From an uncultured Pelagibacteraceae bacterium (lineage in GTDB: Bacteria; Pseudomonadota; Alphaproteobacteria; Pelagibacterales; Pelagibacteraceae), in NCBI GenBank assembly GCA_905612415.1, contig CAJQRW010000020.1, positions 1-52,145 of the forward strand: DNA of 52,145 bases. Direction: 5' to 3'. The notes beneath the pieces are model-generated. The model was not told the DNA's origin. It did not search any database and worked only from the letters and a program-made list of their open reading frames with translations. The position numbers and the translations under genes are program-made. Shown in pieces: positions 10,002 to 19,438 of the stretch. Numbering within the stretch: position 1 is the stretch's first letter; each line of letters opens with the position of its first letter.

Positions 10002-10761
10002 AAAAATTTTAAGTCAAAAAAACAAATCACCAATTACTTGCTTGACCGCATATACAAAAAATATAGCTAAGATTGTAGATAAATACTGCGATATAATATT
10101 AGTAGGTGACTCATTGGGCATGGTTTTATATGGGATGAAATCAACAAGAGAGGTAAAAATTGAACAAATGATACTTCATGGTAAAACTGTAAAAGAGTTT
10201 TCTAAAAGAAGTCTTGTAGTTGTCGATATGCCTTACAAGACTTATATCAGTAAAAGGATAGCATATAAAAATGCTAGAAAAATAATTAGGCATACAAAAT
10301 GTGATGCTTTAAAACTGGAAGGTGGAAAAAATATAGCAGAAATTATAAAATTTTTAGTAAAGAAAGGTATTCCTATAGTTGGTCATATAGGCTTACTACC
10401 GCAAACTTCTAGCAATTTTAAACTACAAGGAAAAAATTCTAACCAGAGGAAAAAAATTCTAAATGATGCTATTGAAGTGTCAAGAGCAGGAGCGTTTGCT
10501 ATTGTAGTTGAGTGTGTAGTTGAAAATTTAGCAAAAGAAATTACAGAAACCATTAAAATACCTACTATAGGGATAGGCGCTTCAAGATATTGCGATGGAC
10601 AAATCCTTGTACTGGATGACATGATAGGATTATCTGATTTTTTTCCTAAATTTGTAAAAAAATATTCCAATCTAAAAAGAAACATAGAATTGTCTGTAAA
10701 ACGCTATGTTAAAGATGTTAAACTTAGAAAATTTCCTTTTAACAAAAATATATATAAATAA
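9982..10761 (+). CDS. panB: 3-methyl-2-oxobutanoate hydroxymethyltransferase
   Basis: First committed step of pantothenate synthesis: 2-oxoisovalerate plus methylene-THF gives ketopantoate. The 259 aa protein has the metal ligands Asp43 (LVGDSLGM), Asp82 (VVDMPY) and Glu113 (KLEGG), the catalytic Glu177 (VVECV), plus GHIGLLPQ and PTIGIGAS. The otherwise near-invariant TAYD near the N-terminus reads TAYT. No panC or panE lies in the window. It overlaps the upstream TPR gene by 20 bp, and the next ATG begins immediately after its stop. Confidence 0.95.
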   Translation: MRKITIKKILSQKNKSPITCLTAYTKNIAKIVDKYCDIILVGDSLGMVLYGMKSTREVKIEQMILHGKTVKEFSKRSLVVVDMPYKTYISKRIAYKNARKIIRHTKCDALKLEGGKNIAEIIKFLVKKGIPIVGHIGLLPQTSSNFKLQGKNSNQRKKILNDAIEVSRAGAFAIVVECVVENLAKEITETIKIPTIGIGASRYCDGQILVLDDMIGLSDFFPKFVKKYSNLKRNIELSVKRYVKDVKLRKFPFNKNIYK

Positions 10762-11409
10762 ATGAACCAAAACTTATTTGAAGCCAAATACAATGTTACA
10801 AAAAAAAATAAATTTATTGCATTTTATGAAAAAAATAAAATTTTAATATATATATTAATTGCTATAGCTGTAACAATTTTTGTATCTGCGAACTATTATT
10901 TTGCCTACAAAGAAAATAAAAAAATTTCTTTATCAGAAAAATATATCGAAGCAAAAATTTACCTTGAAAATAAAGAAAACAATAAGGCAAAAAATATTTT
11001 AAAAAATATAATATATGAAAATGATTCAACTTACTCAACCCTAGCTTTGTTTTTAATAATTAATCAAAATTTATTTCTAGATAAGATTGAACTATCAAAA
11101 TTATTTGATCATCTTATAGACAGAAATAAATTCCCAGAAGATTTGAAAAATTTATTAATTTTTAAAAAAATGTTGTTAAATTCAAATGATATTGATGAAG
11201 AAAAATTGTTAGAATCATCAAAAACCTTGTTAAACACAAATACAATTTGGAAACCTCATGTACTATTACTTATAGGTGATTATTTTTCATCTAAAAATGA
11301 AAATATTAAAGCAATAGAATTTTATAATAAAATATTTACAATTAAAAATATACCAAATGATATTTTTAATCACGCTAAATTACAAATTGCATTAATATCA
11401 AATGAATAA
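10762..11409 (+). CDS. YfgM-like membrane-anchored TPR protein
   Basis: A 215 aa protein with a short cytoplasmic N-terminus, one transmembrane helix (about residues 28-47, ILIYILIAIAVTIFV) and a soluble domain of degenerate TPR helices (SEKYIEAKIYLENKENNKAKNIL and later AIEFYNKIFTIKN). This layout matches the YfgM/TPR_21 family, which in enterobacteria associates with SecYEG and periplasmic chaperones. Its position directly before bamB supports the assignment because yfgM-bamB adjacency is widely conserved. It overlaps bamB by 8 bp. Sequence identity is weak, so the role is inferred mainly from layout and neighbours. Confidence 0.75.
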   Translation: MNQNLFEAKYNVTKKNKFIAFYEKNKILIYILIAIAVTIFVSANYYFAYKENKKISLSEKYIEAKIYLENKENNKAKNILKNIIYENDSTYSTLALFLIINQNLFLDKIELSKLFDHLIDRNKFPEDLKNLLIFKKMLLNSNDIDEEKLLESSKTLLNTNTIWKPHVLLLIGDYFSSKNENIKAIEFYNKIFTIKNIPNDIFNHAKLQIALISNE

Positions 11410-12751
11410 AAGCAAAAGTTTAATTTTTATATTAATTTTTATACTATTAACTAACTGCTCATTTGATGATAAAACAGGAATATGGGGGAAAGGAGATAAC
11501 GAAAGGAAAAGATTATCAAAATTAGAGGAAGAGCAAAAAGAAAATACAAACCTAGATAAAATATTTTCTTCCGAAAATACTTTTACTAAGGAAATAGTTT
11601 TACAAAAAGAAATAACTTTATCTAAACCTAAAAAAAATTTAAACTGGGAGATGCCTGGTTTAAATCATCAAAATAATCTTGGGAATATTTATCTACCAGA
11701 AGTTAATAATTTATTTTTAAAAAAAAAAGTAGGAAAAAACAAATTATCAATTTCAAAAAAAACAACTCAACCTTTAGTTTATAAAAATCGCATTCTTCTT
11801 TCGGACGACAAAGGCTCGCTAATTGTTTTAAATAAAAATGGAGACATTATTTGGAAAAAAAATGTTTATCAAAAATTATATAAAAAAATATACAAGCACT
11901 TATCTTTTGCTATTTACCAAGATAATATTTATGTAGCAGATAATATTGGATTTGTTTATTCCCTATCTTTAATTAATGGTGATTTAATTTGGATTAAAAA
12001 TCATGGCGTTCCTTTAAAATCTAAAATTAAAATTAACAATGATATGATTTTTTTAATCAATCAAGATAATAGAATTATTTCCTTAAATGTGAAAAATGGA
12101 TCTTTATCATGGGATGCTCGTTCTACATCATCATTTATCAAGTCGCAAAATAATTTATCAATTGCATTGTCAAAAGATGGAAATATTATTGCCAGCAATA
12201 CTTCTGGAGATTTGATAAAATTGAATTCAATTAACGGTCAAATTATATGGTCTTTAAACACATCAGGTTCTAATTTGTTGCATGCTTCTGACTTTTTTAA
12301 ATCTTCTGATGTTGTTATTAATAACCAACAAATTTTTTTTTCAACAAAAGAAACTTTTTTTTCTTTTGATTTAGAAAGTGGTTTTTTGAATTGGGAAAAC
12401 GATGCGAGCTCTATTGGAACACCGATTGTAGATGGAAAAAATATTTTTTTTGTTACAGAAAATGGTTATTTTGTAATTATTGATTCTTATAGTGGTAAAG
12501 TGATTTCATCTTCTTTCGTCTTAAAAATTTTAAAAAAATATAGTAAGAAAACCAAAATTACTGGTTTTATTATGGGTTCTGGAAAAATATACTCTGTAAC
12601 TTCAAATGGATATTTAATTATTAGCTCTGCCTCTTCAGGTAAAGTTGAAAGTTTTATAAAAATTGGTAAACCAATAACATCTAACCCTATAATTAGTGAT
12701 GGTAAATTATATATTTATACTGAAAAATCTCGAATCTATGGTTATGATTAG
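11402..12751 (+). CDS. bamB: Outer membrane assembly lipoprotein BamB
   Basis: PQQ-type beta-propeller lipoprotein of the BAM complex, which inserts beta-barrel proteins such as LptD and TolC. The 449 aa protein starts with a lipoprotein signal (lipobox LLTNC, Cys19). It then has repeated propeller blades with the W-containing signature, for example LIVLNKNGDIIWKKNV, LSLINGDLIWIKNH, LNVKNGSLSWDA, LNSINGQIIWSLNT and FDLESGFLNWEND. Asn at the -1 lipobox position is uncommon. In many alphaproteobacteria the GTPase gene der follows; here convergent purF begins 4 bp after the stop instead. Confidence 0.92.
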   Translation: MNKSKSLIFILIFILLTNCSFDDKTGIWGKGDNERKRLSKLEEEQKENTNLDKIFSSENTFTKEIVLQKEITLSKPKKNLNWEMPGLNHQNNLGNIYLPEVNNLFLKKKVGKNKLSISKKTTQPLVYKNRILLSDDKGSLIVLNKNGDIIWKKNVYQKLYKKIYKHLSFAIYQDNIYVADNIGFVYSLSLINGDLIWIKNHGVPLKSKIKINNDMIFLINQDNRIISLNVKNGSLSWDARSTSSFIKSQNNLSIALSKDGNIIASNTSGDLIKLNSINGQIIWSLNTSGSNLLHASDFFKSSDVVINNQQIFFSTKETFFSFDLESGFLNWENDASSIGTPIVDGKNIFFVTENGYFVIIDSYSGKVISSSFVLKILKKYSKKTKITGFIMGSGKIYSVTSNGYLIISSASSGKVESFIKIGKPITSNPIISDGKLYIYTEKSRIYGYD

Positions 12752-12755
12752 TTTT

Positions 12756-14183
12756 CTATTTATTATTTACTATTAATTTTGTTTCATCTTCTTCCATATT
12801 TTTTGCATCTAAAGGTTTAACTGGATATTCACCAGTAAAGCAATGGTCAGTAAATTGAGGATATAAGGAATTTCTTTTATTGTAGCCTAAAGATTTATAA
12901 AGCCCATCTATTGATAAGAAGTTTAGTGTTGTAGCATTAATAAATTTTCTCATTCCTTCTATATCTAGTTTAGAAGCTAGTAGTTCATTTTGGTTCGGTG
13001 TGTCAACACCATAGTAATCAGGAAATTTTATAGGAGGTGAGGCAATTCTTAAATGAACTTCTTTTGCACCAGAATCATACAACATTTTAATTATTTTCAC
13101 AGAAGTAGTTCCTCTTACTAAAGAATCATCTATTAATGTTATGGATTTATTTTTAACAAGAGATTTGTTGATATTATGTTTTAATTTTACTCCAAAACTT
13201 CTTATTTGTTGAGTAGGTTCTATAAACGTACGTCCAACGTAATGGTTTCTAATAATTCCTAACCCAAAACTTTTTTTAGTACTTTCCGAATATCCAATTG
13301 CTGCAGGAACACCAGAGTCAGGCACTGGTACAATTAAATCACAATCCACGTAAGTTTCTTTTGCTAATTGAACACCTAAGTTTTTTCTGTATTCATAAAC
13401 ACTAGTACCATTAATAATACTATCTGGTCTTGAAAAGTATATATATTCAAAAACGCATGGACGTTCTTTAATTTTAGGAAATGGCATTATACTTTCCAAG
13501 CCATTTTTAGTTATTACTACTATTTCTCCATTCTTAACCTCTCTAAAAAATTTGGCTTCAATTATATCAAGTGCACATGTTTCGGAAGCTAATACATAAG
13601 ATTTATTTAGCCTACCTATGACCAGCGGTCTAATTCCAAAAGGATCTCTAATCCCTATTAATTTATTTTTAGTTAAAATTGTTAAGGCGTAACCTCCTTG
13701 TATTTTAAAAAGTGAGTCTATAATTTTATCTACTATGTTTTTTCCTTTAGATTTTGCAATTAACTGAACTATAGTTTCGGTATCAGATGTAGTTTGAAAA
13801 ATTGAACCATTCTTAACTAAGTTTTTCTTTAAATGTATGGCATTACACAAATTCCCATTATGAGCAATACTAATACCTCCATCAAATAGATCTGCATAAA
13901 AAGGCTGAACATTTTTAATTGAATTACTGCCTGTTGTTGAATATCGATTGTGCCCAATAGCAAAGTTACCTGGTAATTTTTCTAGAACTTTACCTTTTGT
14001 AAAGTTGTCACCAACTAGCCCAAGTCTTCTTTCTGCATAAAATTTTTTTTCATCTGATGTTACAATACCACAACCTTCTTGCCCACGATGTTGTAATGCA
14101 TGCAATCCTAATGCTGTGAGGGCTGCGGCATCTTTATTATTAAATATTCCAAAAACTCCACATTCTTCTTTTAGTCTACTCAT
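12756..14183 (-). CDS. purF: Amidophosphoribosyltransferase
   Basis: Commits PRPP to purine synthesis by transferring ammonia from glutamine to give phosphoribosylamine. The 475 aa protein has a short propeptide ending before Cys8 (EECGVFGI), the nucleophile of the class II glutamine amidotransferase domain. It also has HNRYSTTG and AHNGNLCN in that domain, and the PRPP loop LIDDSLVRGTT in the C-terminal phosphoribosyltransferase domain. It is directly downstream of cvpA (start and stop adjacent), the classic cvpA-purF pair, and convergent with bamB at 4 bp. Confidence 0.97.
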   Translation of the reverse strand: MSRLKEECGVFGIFNNKDAAALTALGLHALQHRGQEGCGIVTSDEKKFYAERRLGLVGDNFTKGKVLEKLPGNFAIGHNRYSTTGSNSIKNVQPFYADLFDGGISIAHNGNLCNAIHLKKNLVKNGSIFQTTSDTETIVQLIAKSKGKNIVDKIIDSLFKIQGGYALTILTKNKLIGIRDPFGIRPLVIGRLNKSYVLASETCALDIIEAKFFREVKNGEIVVITKNGLESIMPFPKIKERPCVFEYIYFSRPDSIINGTSVYEYRKNLGVQLAKETYVDCDLIVPVPDSGVPAAIGYSESTKKSFGLGIIRNHYVGRTFIEPTQQIRSFGVKLKHNINKSLVKNKSITLIDDSLVRGTTSVKIIKMLYDSGAKEVHLRIASPPIKFPDYYGVDTPNQNELLASKLDIEGMRKFINATTLNFLSIDGLYKSLGYNKRNSLYPQFTDHCFTGEYPVKPLDAKNMEEDETKLIVNNK

Positions 14184-14738
14184 TTAAATATTTTCTAATT
14201 TTTCCTCAGTATTATCGTAGTAATCTTTAGTATTTGGAAATTCTTCAATTAAAAATTCACTTCCTTTATATATTATATCGAAAGAATAAGTATCTTCTGT
14301 TTCTATAGGCCATTTTTGAGATGGATAAAACCAATTAAGCAAAGACAAAATACACACACAAATTACGTAACCTTTAAAAAAACCAAAAATTAATCCAAAA
14401 GTTTTATCTACAGAACCTAGCCCAGACCAAGTAACCGCACTCCCTATAGCTTTACCCATATTAATTATTATAAACAAAGAAAGCACATATATAAATATTC
14501 CTAAACCAATATCTGCTACAAATTTTGATTCAATATATTCTTGCACCCATGGGTTTAATTTAGGAACAAGAATGATTGTAATTACCAAAGCAAATAACCA
14601 TTTAGAAAAAGATAATAAACTTCTCATAAACCCTTTTGCGCCACATTGAATGATAGAGTATAAAATAATTAGAAAAACAATAAGATCGAAAGCTGATATA
14701 CTGTTTTGTATAAAATCTATTATGCTATTCATTTCCAA
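14184..14738 (-). CDS. cvpA: CvpA family membrane protein
   Basis: A 184 aa inner-membrane protein with four hydrophobic segments (about residues 17-36, 42-58, 74-95, 112-135) and the family features GFMRSLLSF in the first cytoplasmic loop and DKTFGLIFGFFKGY before the last helix. CvpA was named from colicin V production and has been linked to envelope homeostasis; its biochemical role is unresolved. It abuts purF and overlaps the upstream RND exporter gene by 14 bp, so the three form one transcription unit. Confidence 0.9.
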   Translation of the reverse strand: MEMNSIIDFIQNSISAFDLIVFLIILYSIIQCGAKGFMRSLLSFSKWLFALVITIILVPKLNPWVQEYIESKFVADIGLGIFIYVLSLFIIINMGKAIGSAVTWSGLGSVDKTFGLIFGFFKGYVICVCILSLLNWFYPSQKWPIETEDTYSFDIIYKGSEFLIEEFPNTKDYYDNTEEKLENI

Positions 14739-17175
14739 AAGGTTTAATTACTAGAATAAGTTTGGGTAATAGAGTTAAAACAGAGAGCAAGGCAAGCAGC
14801 ATTGCAAGACCAGTAAAAACACCAAAATAAATTGTTGGTATAAAATTAGACAATACTAATATTGAAAACCCAAAGACTATTGTAATCGAAGTGTTTAAGA
14901 TAGCGACACCAACTGTATTATGACATTTTTCTAATGTTTTATTATAATTTTTAATTGTGCTAAATTCCTCTTTAAATCGATAAATATAGTGAATGCTGTT
15001 ATCTACTGCAATGCCAATAGTTATAGCAGCAATAGTTATTGTCATCATGTCTAAAGGAATGCCTAGTAGACCAATTATACCCAAAATTAGAAAAGCAGCC
15101 ATAAAATTTGGAACAACTCCTATAAATGATAAAGTTACATTTCGAAATAAAACCAAAAACATTAAAGTAATACCTGCCATCACAACTCCAAGTGTAAGTA
15201 TTTGAGATTTAAATAAACTTTGCAAAAGATTATTAAACAAAATAAGAACTCCTGCTAGCTTAAACTCATCAGGCGAAAGATTAAGCTTATTTTCTAAATC
15301 ATAATTAATTTTTTTAATCAGTTCATTTCTTCTAAGGTTTTTTTTAGAATCAATAATTCTCAAACTTATTCTAGCTTCATTATTTTCGACTGAAATATAT
15401 GGATCAATTATTTCTTTTTTTATTGAATCAGGTATTTTTGTATAAAGGACTCCCATTTCAAGTCCTTGTAATTTTTTACCACCGTTTAAATCTTCAGCAA
15501 CTTCCACTATTGAAGCAAAGGACAGAACTTTACCAACACCGTCAAGATTTTGTAAGTAGTTATGGATACTTACAATTTTATCAATTTTATTCCTTGTAAA
15601 CCAATATTTTGCTTCATCTTTCTCATCATCATCCCAGCTATCAAATTCTTCATCTACTTCTTCATCTTCTACATTCGGAAATTTAATTATTATACTAAGT
15701 GGTGTTGTTCCTCCAAGTTTATCATCAATTAGCTTCATACCTTTATATATTTCAGTATCTTTATCAAAGTAATTGATAAAGCTATTTTCTACTTCAAGTT
15801 TTGAAATTCCAACAATACTTACACAAATTATTAAAGCTGCAGATACAAAGATGGTTTTGGTTTTTTTTTGTGCAACTGTACTTAGATAAGAAGTAATTTT
15901 TGATTTTTTCTCATCTTTAAAATTAGAATTTTCTTTATTTAAAATACTTAATACTGCTGGGAGCAAAGTGAAAGTAACAGTTAGAGAAACTAAAAGACCA
16001 AAGGTCATCATCCAACCAAAATCAATAATAGGTTTTATCCCACTAAAAATAAGTGAGAGAAAAGCACAAATAGTAGTTAAAACTGTATAAAGTATTGGCC
16101 AAAACATTTTTTCTGACGTCCAGAGTATTGCTTCTTTATTAGACGTATTAGGATTTTCTTTTTTAAATTGCAAATACCTAACACTAATATGAATATTCAT
16201 TGCCATAGTCAGGATAAGCATTAAAGCTATGAAGTTTGATGAAATTACTGTGACTTTCCATCCTAACAAACCTAATAAACCAACCATTATAAGTACAGAA
16301 AAAAAACAACTAAGAAGGGGTATAAAAACCCACAAGAAGCTTCTAAAAACAAACCATAAAGTAAAAATTATAAAAATAAATACACCAGTTCCAAAAACAA
16401 TTATATCATTTTTTACATAAGTCATCATGTCGTCAGCAATCATAGGAATGCCACCTAAGTGAATCTCGGCGGTATCTTTATATTCTTCAATTATGTTTCT
16501 AATTTCTATTACATTTTGATGATTTTTTTGGCTGTTTATTTTTTTGTAAGAGTCGTACTTTTTAGTAAATTTTTTGTATTCATTCTCATCTTCATTTGAT
16601 ACGAAACCATCTCCTAACTTGTCTAAATACTTATTTTTTGCTCTAATAAGATCAACCATTTTCTTATCCGTTTTGATATAGACTATTATCCCACTTGTTT
16701 TTCCATCTTTACTAATAACAAATTCTTTAAAAATTGGGCTGTTGATAATTTCTTCAAATCCTCTTTCTTTATCTACATCTTCACTTGATAGAGTTTTAAA
16801 GTTTTTAATTCTTTCTGACAATGGATCGTCATTATTTTTTAACAACGGAACATCTAAAATAGTAATTATATTATTTACCCATTCTAGATTTGTTAAATCA
16901 TTTTTAAGACTTGTAAGGTTATTAATTGTATCAGGATCTAGTAAATTATTATTAGGAGTATAAGTAAGAACAAAATAGTCTTTGGAACCATATGTTGTAT
17001 TTACTTCCCTTAAGTATTTTAAATCTGGATCATTTTCTAATAACAAAGTATCTGATGAAGCATCAAGTTGAAAATTTTTTGCAAAAAAAGAAAAACTTAA
17101 TAGTAAAAACGTCAGAATTAATAAGGTTAACTTCGGTTTTTCAATAATTATTTTTTTATATATATTCTTAAACAT
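14725..17175 (-). CDS. RND superfamily (MMPL-type) exporter
   Basis: An 816 aa inner-membrane protein with the duplicated RND layout: one N-terminal helix, a large periplasmic loop, a five-helix cluster, then a second repeat of the same. A transmembrane region with AVDNSIHYIYRFKEE is typical of MMPL/HpnN-like exporters. It resembles the lipid-transporting HpnN and SSD-containing MMPL proteins more than AcrB-type drug pumps, and lacks an adjacent membrane-fusion protein. The second periplasmic loop contains a highly acidic stretch (coding 15612-15672) of mainly Asp and Glu. Cargo is not predictable from sequence. It heads the unit RND-cvpA-purF. Confidence 0.85.
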   Translation of the reverse strand: MFKNIYKKIIIEKPKLTLLILTFLLLSFSFFAKNFQLDASSDTLLLENDPDLKYLREVNTTYGSKDYFVLTYTPNNNLLDPDTINNLTSLKNDLTNLEWVNNIITILDVPLLKNNDDPLSERIKNFKTLSSEDVDKERGFEEIINSPIFKEFVISKDGKTSGIIVYIKTDKKMVDLIRAKNKYLDKLGDGFVSNEDENEYKKFTKKYDSYKKINSQKNHQNVIEIRNIIEEYKDTAEIHLGGIPMIADDMMTYVKNDIIVFGTGVFIFIIFTLWFVFRSFLWVFIPLLSCFFSVLIMVGLLGLLGWKVTVISSNFIALMLILTMAMNIHISVRYLQFKKENPNTSNKEAILWTSEKMFWPILYTVLTTICAFLSLIFSGIKPIIDFGWMMTFGLLVSLTVTFTLLPAVLSILNKENSNFKDEKKSKITSYLSTVAQKKTKTIFVSAALIICVSIVGISKLEVENSFINYFDKDTEIYKGMKLIDDKLGGTTPLSIIIKFPNVEDEEVDEEFDSWDDDEKDEAKYWFTRNKIDKIVSIHNYLQNLDGVGKVLSFASIVEVAEDLNGGKKLQGLEMGVLYTKIPDSIKKEIIDPYISVENNEARISLRIIDSKKNLRRNELIKKINYDLENKLNLSPDEFKLAGVLILFNNLLQSLFKSQILTLGVVMAGITLMFLVLFRNVTLSFIGVVPNFMAAFLILGIIGLLGIPLDMMTITIAAITIGIAVDNSIHYIYRFKEEFSTIKNYNKTLEKCHNTVGVAILNTSITIVFGFSILVLSNFIPTIYFGVFTGLAMLLALLSVLTLLPKLILVIKPFGNE

Positions 17176-17189
17176 TGAAATGTTTAAAG

Positions 17190-18617
17190 TTAATTAGTTT
17201 CTAAATTTTTAAATTTAGTATACATAGCCTCAAACTCAACTTTTACATTTCCAGTAGGTCCATGTCTTTGCTTTCCTATCATTATATCTGCTAGACGAGA
17301 GACTTCATCCATTTTCTGTCTCCATTCAGCATGCTCTATTGAACCTAAAGCGGGCTCTTTTCTTTCTAAGTAGTAAGCTTCTCTAAATACAAACATTACT
17401 ACATCTGCATCCTGTTCTATCGAGCCCGATTCTCTTAAATCTGATAGCTGGGGTTTTTTGTCATCTCTTTGTTCGACTTGTCTAGACAGCTGAGATAAAG
17501 CTAAAACTGGTACATTAAGTTCTTTAGCAAGAGCTTTCAGCCCTTGTGTAATTTCAGATATTTCTTGAACTCTATTAAACTCCATTTTTCTTCCTGATCT
17601 CATTAATTGAATATAATCTACTACAATTAACTCTAAACCAAAAAGTCTTTTAATTCTTCTTGCTCTATTACTTATTGCCGCAATAGTAATTGCAGGAGTT
17701 TCATCTATATAAAGTGGAAGTTCAAAAATATTTTTAGAGGTTTCTATGAATTTTTCAAATTCTTTTTCAGATACTTTTCCTCTTCTAATATCGTTAGATC
17801 TTATTCTAGACTGTTCTGAAAGAATTCTCGTTGATAGTTGTTCTGAAGACATTTCTAAAGAGAAAAAAGCAACTGTGGATTTTATTCCTTTTTTTTCTAT
17901 ATTCTTTGCAGCATGAAAAGCAATGTTGGTAGCTAGGGCTGTTTTACCCATAGAAGGGCGTCCTGCTATAATAACTAAATCTTGCTTGTGCAAACCTCCC
18001 AATCTAGAATCTAGATCATCTAAACCAGTCGGGACACCAACTATACCTTCTTCATTTTGATATGCACTTTTTGCCATATCAATAGTTTGTTTAAGTGCGC
18101 TTTCAAATTTCATAAAAGATTGGTTAAAATGTCCTCTTTCAGCTAAATCAAATAACGATTTTTCAGTATTTTGAATCATTTCTTCACCAGTTATTGAAGC
18201 TTCCTCAGCATTAGAAGCTTGATCCAAAACAGATTCAGAAAGTTTTATAAGTTCTCTTCGGACATGCATTTCTTGAACAATATTTGCATAATCAATAGCT
18301 TGTTTTACAGATGTTGAAAATTTAGTAATTTTAATTAAATATTCTTGCCCCCCCAGTTCTTTCAAGCCTTGATTGTTTTCAAAGTGATTCTTTAAGGTAA
18401 TAGGGTTAGCTAAAAGACCTTTCGATATTAAATTTGCTATAGTATCAAAAATTTTTGCATGAATTGGATCAAAAAATTTTTCAGAATCAATTATAGGAGT
18501 TAATTCATCATATATATCATTCGATACTAAGACAGAGCCTATAACAGCTTGCTCAGCTTCAATATTGCAAGGCATGCTTTTTTGAGAATTTTCAACTATC
18601 TTGAGTGGTTGTTTCAT
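17190..18617 (-). CDS. dnaB: Replicative DNA helicase DnaB
   Basis: Hexameric 5'-3' helicase of the replication fork. The 475 aa protein has the N-terminal primase-interacting domain (PCNIEAEQAVIGSVL) and the C-terminal RecA-like ATPase with Walker A GRPSMGKT (residues 219-226), FFSLEMSSEQLSTR, the Walker B-like LIVVDYIQLM, and LRESGSIEQDADVV. No intein is present, and length is normal. It lies downstream of the rpsF-rpsR-rplI operon on the same strand, a common arrangement, with an 82-bp gap holding an inverted repeat. Confidence 0.97.
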   Translation of the reverse strand: MKQPLKIVENSQKSMPCNIEAEQAVIGSVLVSNDIYDELTPIIDSEKFFDPIHAKIFDTIANLISKGLLANPITLKNHFENNQGLKELGGQEYLIKITKFSTSVKQAIDYANIVQEMHVRRELIKLSESVLDQASNAEEASITGEEMIQNTEKSLFDLAERGHFNQSFMKFESALKQTIDMAKSAYQNEEGIVGVPTGLDDLDSRLGGLHKQDLVIIAGRPSMGKTALATNIAFHAAKNIEKKGIKSTVAFFSLEMSSEQLSTRILSEQSRIRSNDIRRGKVSEKEFEKFIETSKNIFELPLYIDETPAITIAAISNRARRIKRLFGLELIVVDYIQLMRSGRKMEFNRVQEISEITQGLKALAKELNVPVLALSQLSRQVEQRDDKKPQLSDLRESGSIEQDADVVMFVFREAYYLERKEPALGSIEHAEWRQKMDEVSRLADIMIGKQRHGPTGNVKVEFEAMYTKFKNLETN

Positions 18618-18654
18618 TGATTTTTTTACTATTAAATACTAAAAAAATAATTAA

Positions 18655-18675
18655 ATGTATAATAAAGTTATACAT
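18655..18675 (-). terminator. Inverted repeat between rplI and dnaB, possible terminator
   Basis: Perfect 8-bp inverted repeat ATGTATAA-N5-TTATACAT, between the rplI stop and the dnaB start. Read in the direction of transcription it is followed by a T-rich stretch ending in seven consecutive T, as in an intrinsic terminator. The stem is A/T-rich and weak, so it could instead be a protein-binding operator for dnaB. Confidence 0.4.
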
Positions 18676-18699
18676 AAATTATCTTATTTGTGGAAAAAA

Positions 18700-19158
18700 T
18701 TAGTTTTCGTCTTTTTCTTTTACAACTTCAATATGAATATCAGCTTGAATTTCAGCATGTAAATTAATTACAGCTTTATAAGATCCAATTTTATTAATTT
18801 CTTTTCCTAAATCAATTTGCAAAGCTTTAATTTCTATTTTTTCAACATCTTTAATATTTTTAGAAATTTCTTTGGGTTTTACAGAACCATATAACTCATC
18901 ATTATCTTTTGATCTTCTAAAAAGTTTATACTTTTTGTTATTAATTAATTCAAATATTTTTTTAGCTTCTTTTTTTAAACCAATATTTTTAATGTTTAGG
19001 TCTTCCTTTTTTTTGTTAACTAATTCTATATTTTCTTTTGAAGCTTTTAAGGCTTTGCCAAATTTAATAAGAAAATTTCGCCCATGTCCTCTTTTGACAA
19101 CAACTATATCTCCGATGTTTCCAAGATTCTTAATATTTTCAAGTAAAACAACTTCCAT
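18700..19158 (-). CDS. rplI: 50S ribosomal protein L9
   Basis: Primary 23S rRNA-binding protein with two domains joined by a long helix. The 152 aa sequence starts MEVVLLENIKNLGNIGDIVVVKRGHGRNFL, the L9 signature (VKRGHGRNFL in place of VKPGYARNYL). It has a lysine-rich connecting helix and the C-terminal domain with DELYGSVKPKEI. It is the last gene of the rpsF-rpsR-rplI operon, 8 bp after rpsR. Confidence 0.97.
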   Translation of the reverse strand: MEVVLLENIKNLGNIGDIVVVKRGHGRNFLIKFGKALKASKENIELVNKKKEDLNIKNIGLKKEAKKIFELINNKKYKLFRRSKDNDELYGSVKPKEISKNIKDVEKIEIKALQIDLGKEINKIGSYKAVINLHAEIQADIHIEVVKEKDEN

Positions 19159-19166
19159 AAATCCCT

Positions 19167-19436
19167 TTAAATTAAAGCTAAAATTCTTGCTCTTTTAATT
19201 GAATTTGCCATTTCCTTTTGTTTTTTTGCTGAAACTGAAGTAACTCTTGTCGGCATAATTCTTCCACTGTCAGACAAATATCTTTTTAATAATTTTAAAT
19301 TTTTATAATCTATTTTTGGTGCATCTTTTCCTGATAATGGGCATGATTTATATTTTAAGTCTGGTTTTTGAAACAAACTCAGTTTTGAATATTTTGAACC
19401 TTTAGTATTTTTCTTAAATCTTTTAGTTTTTTTCAT
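19167..19436 (-). CDS. rpsR: 30S ribosomal protein S18
   Basis: Small-subunit protein that dimerises with S6 and binds the central domain of 16S rRNA. The 89 aa protein has a basic N-terminus and the conserved core [43 protein letters not shown]. It follows rpsF by 2 bp, which favours co-translation with its partner. As part of the S6:S18 heterodimer it may also control this operon through the leader described upstream of rpsF. Confidence 0.97.
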   Translation of the reverse strand: MKKTKRFKKNTKGSKYSKLSLFQKPDLKYKSCPLSGKDAPKIDYKNLKLLKRYLSDSGRIMPTRVTSVSAKKQKEMANSIKRARILALI

Positions 19437-19438
19437 AA

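Noticed and set aside
18689-18697. DnaA-box-like TTTTCCACA near dnaB
   Set aside because: One mismatch, a single copy and no cluster; not enough to propose an origin or DnaA control.
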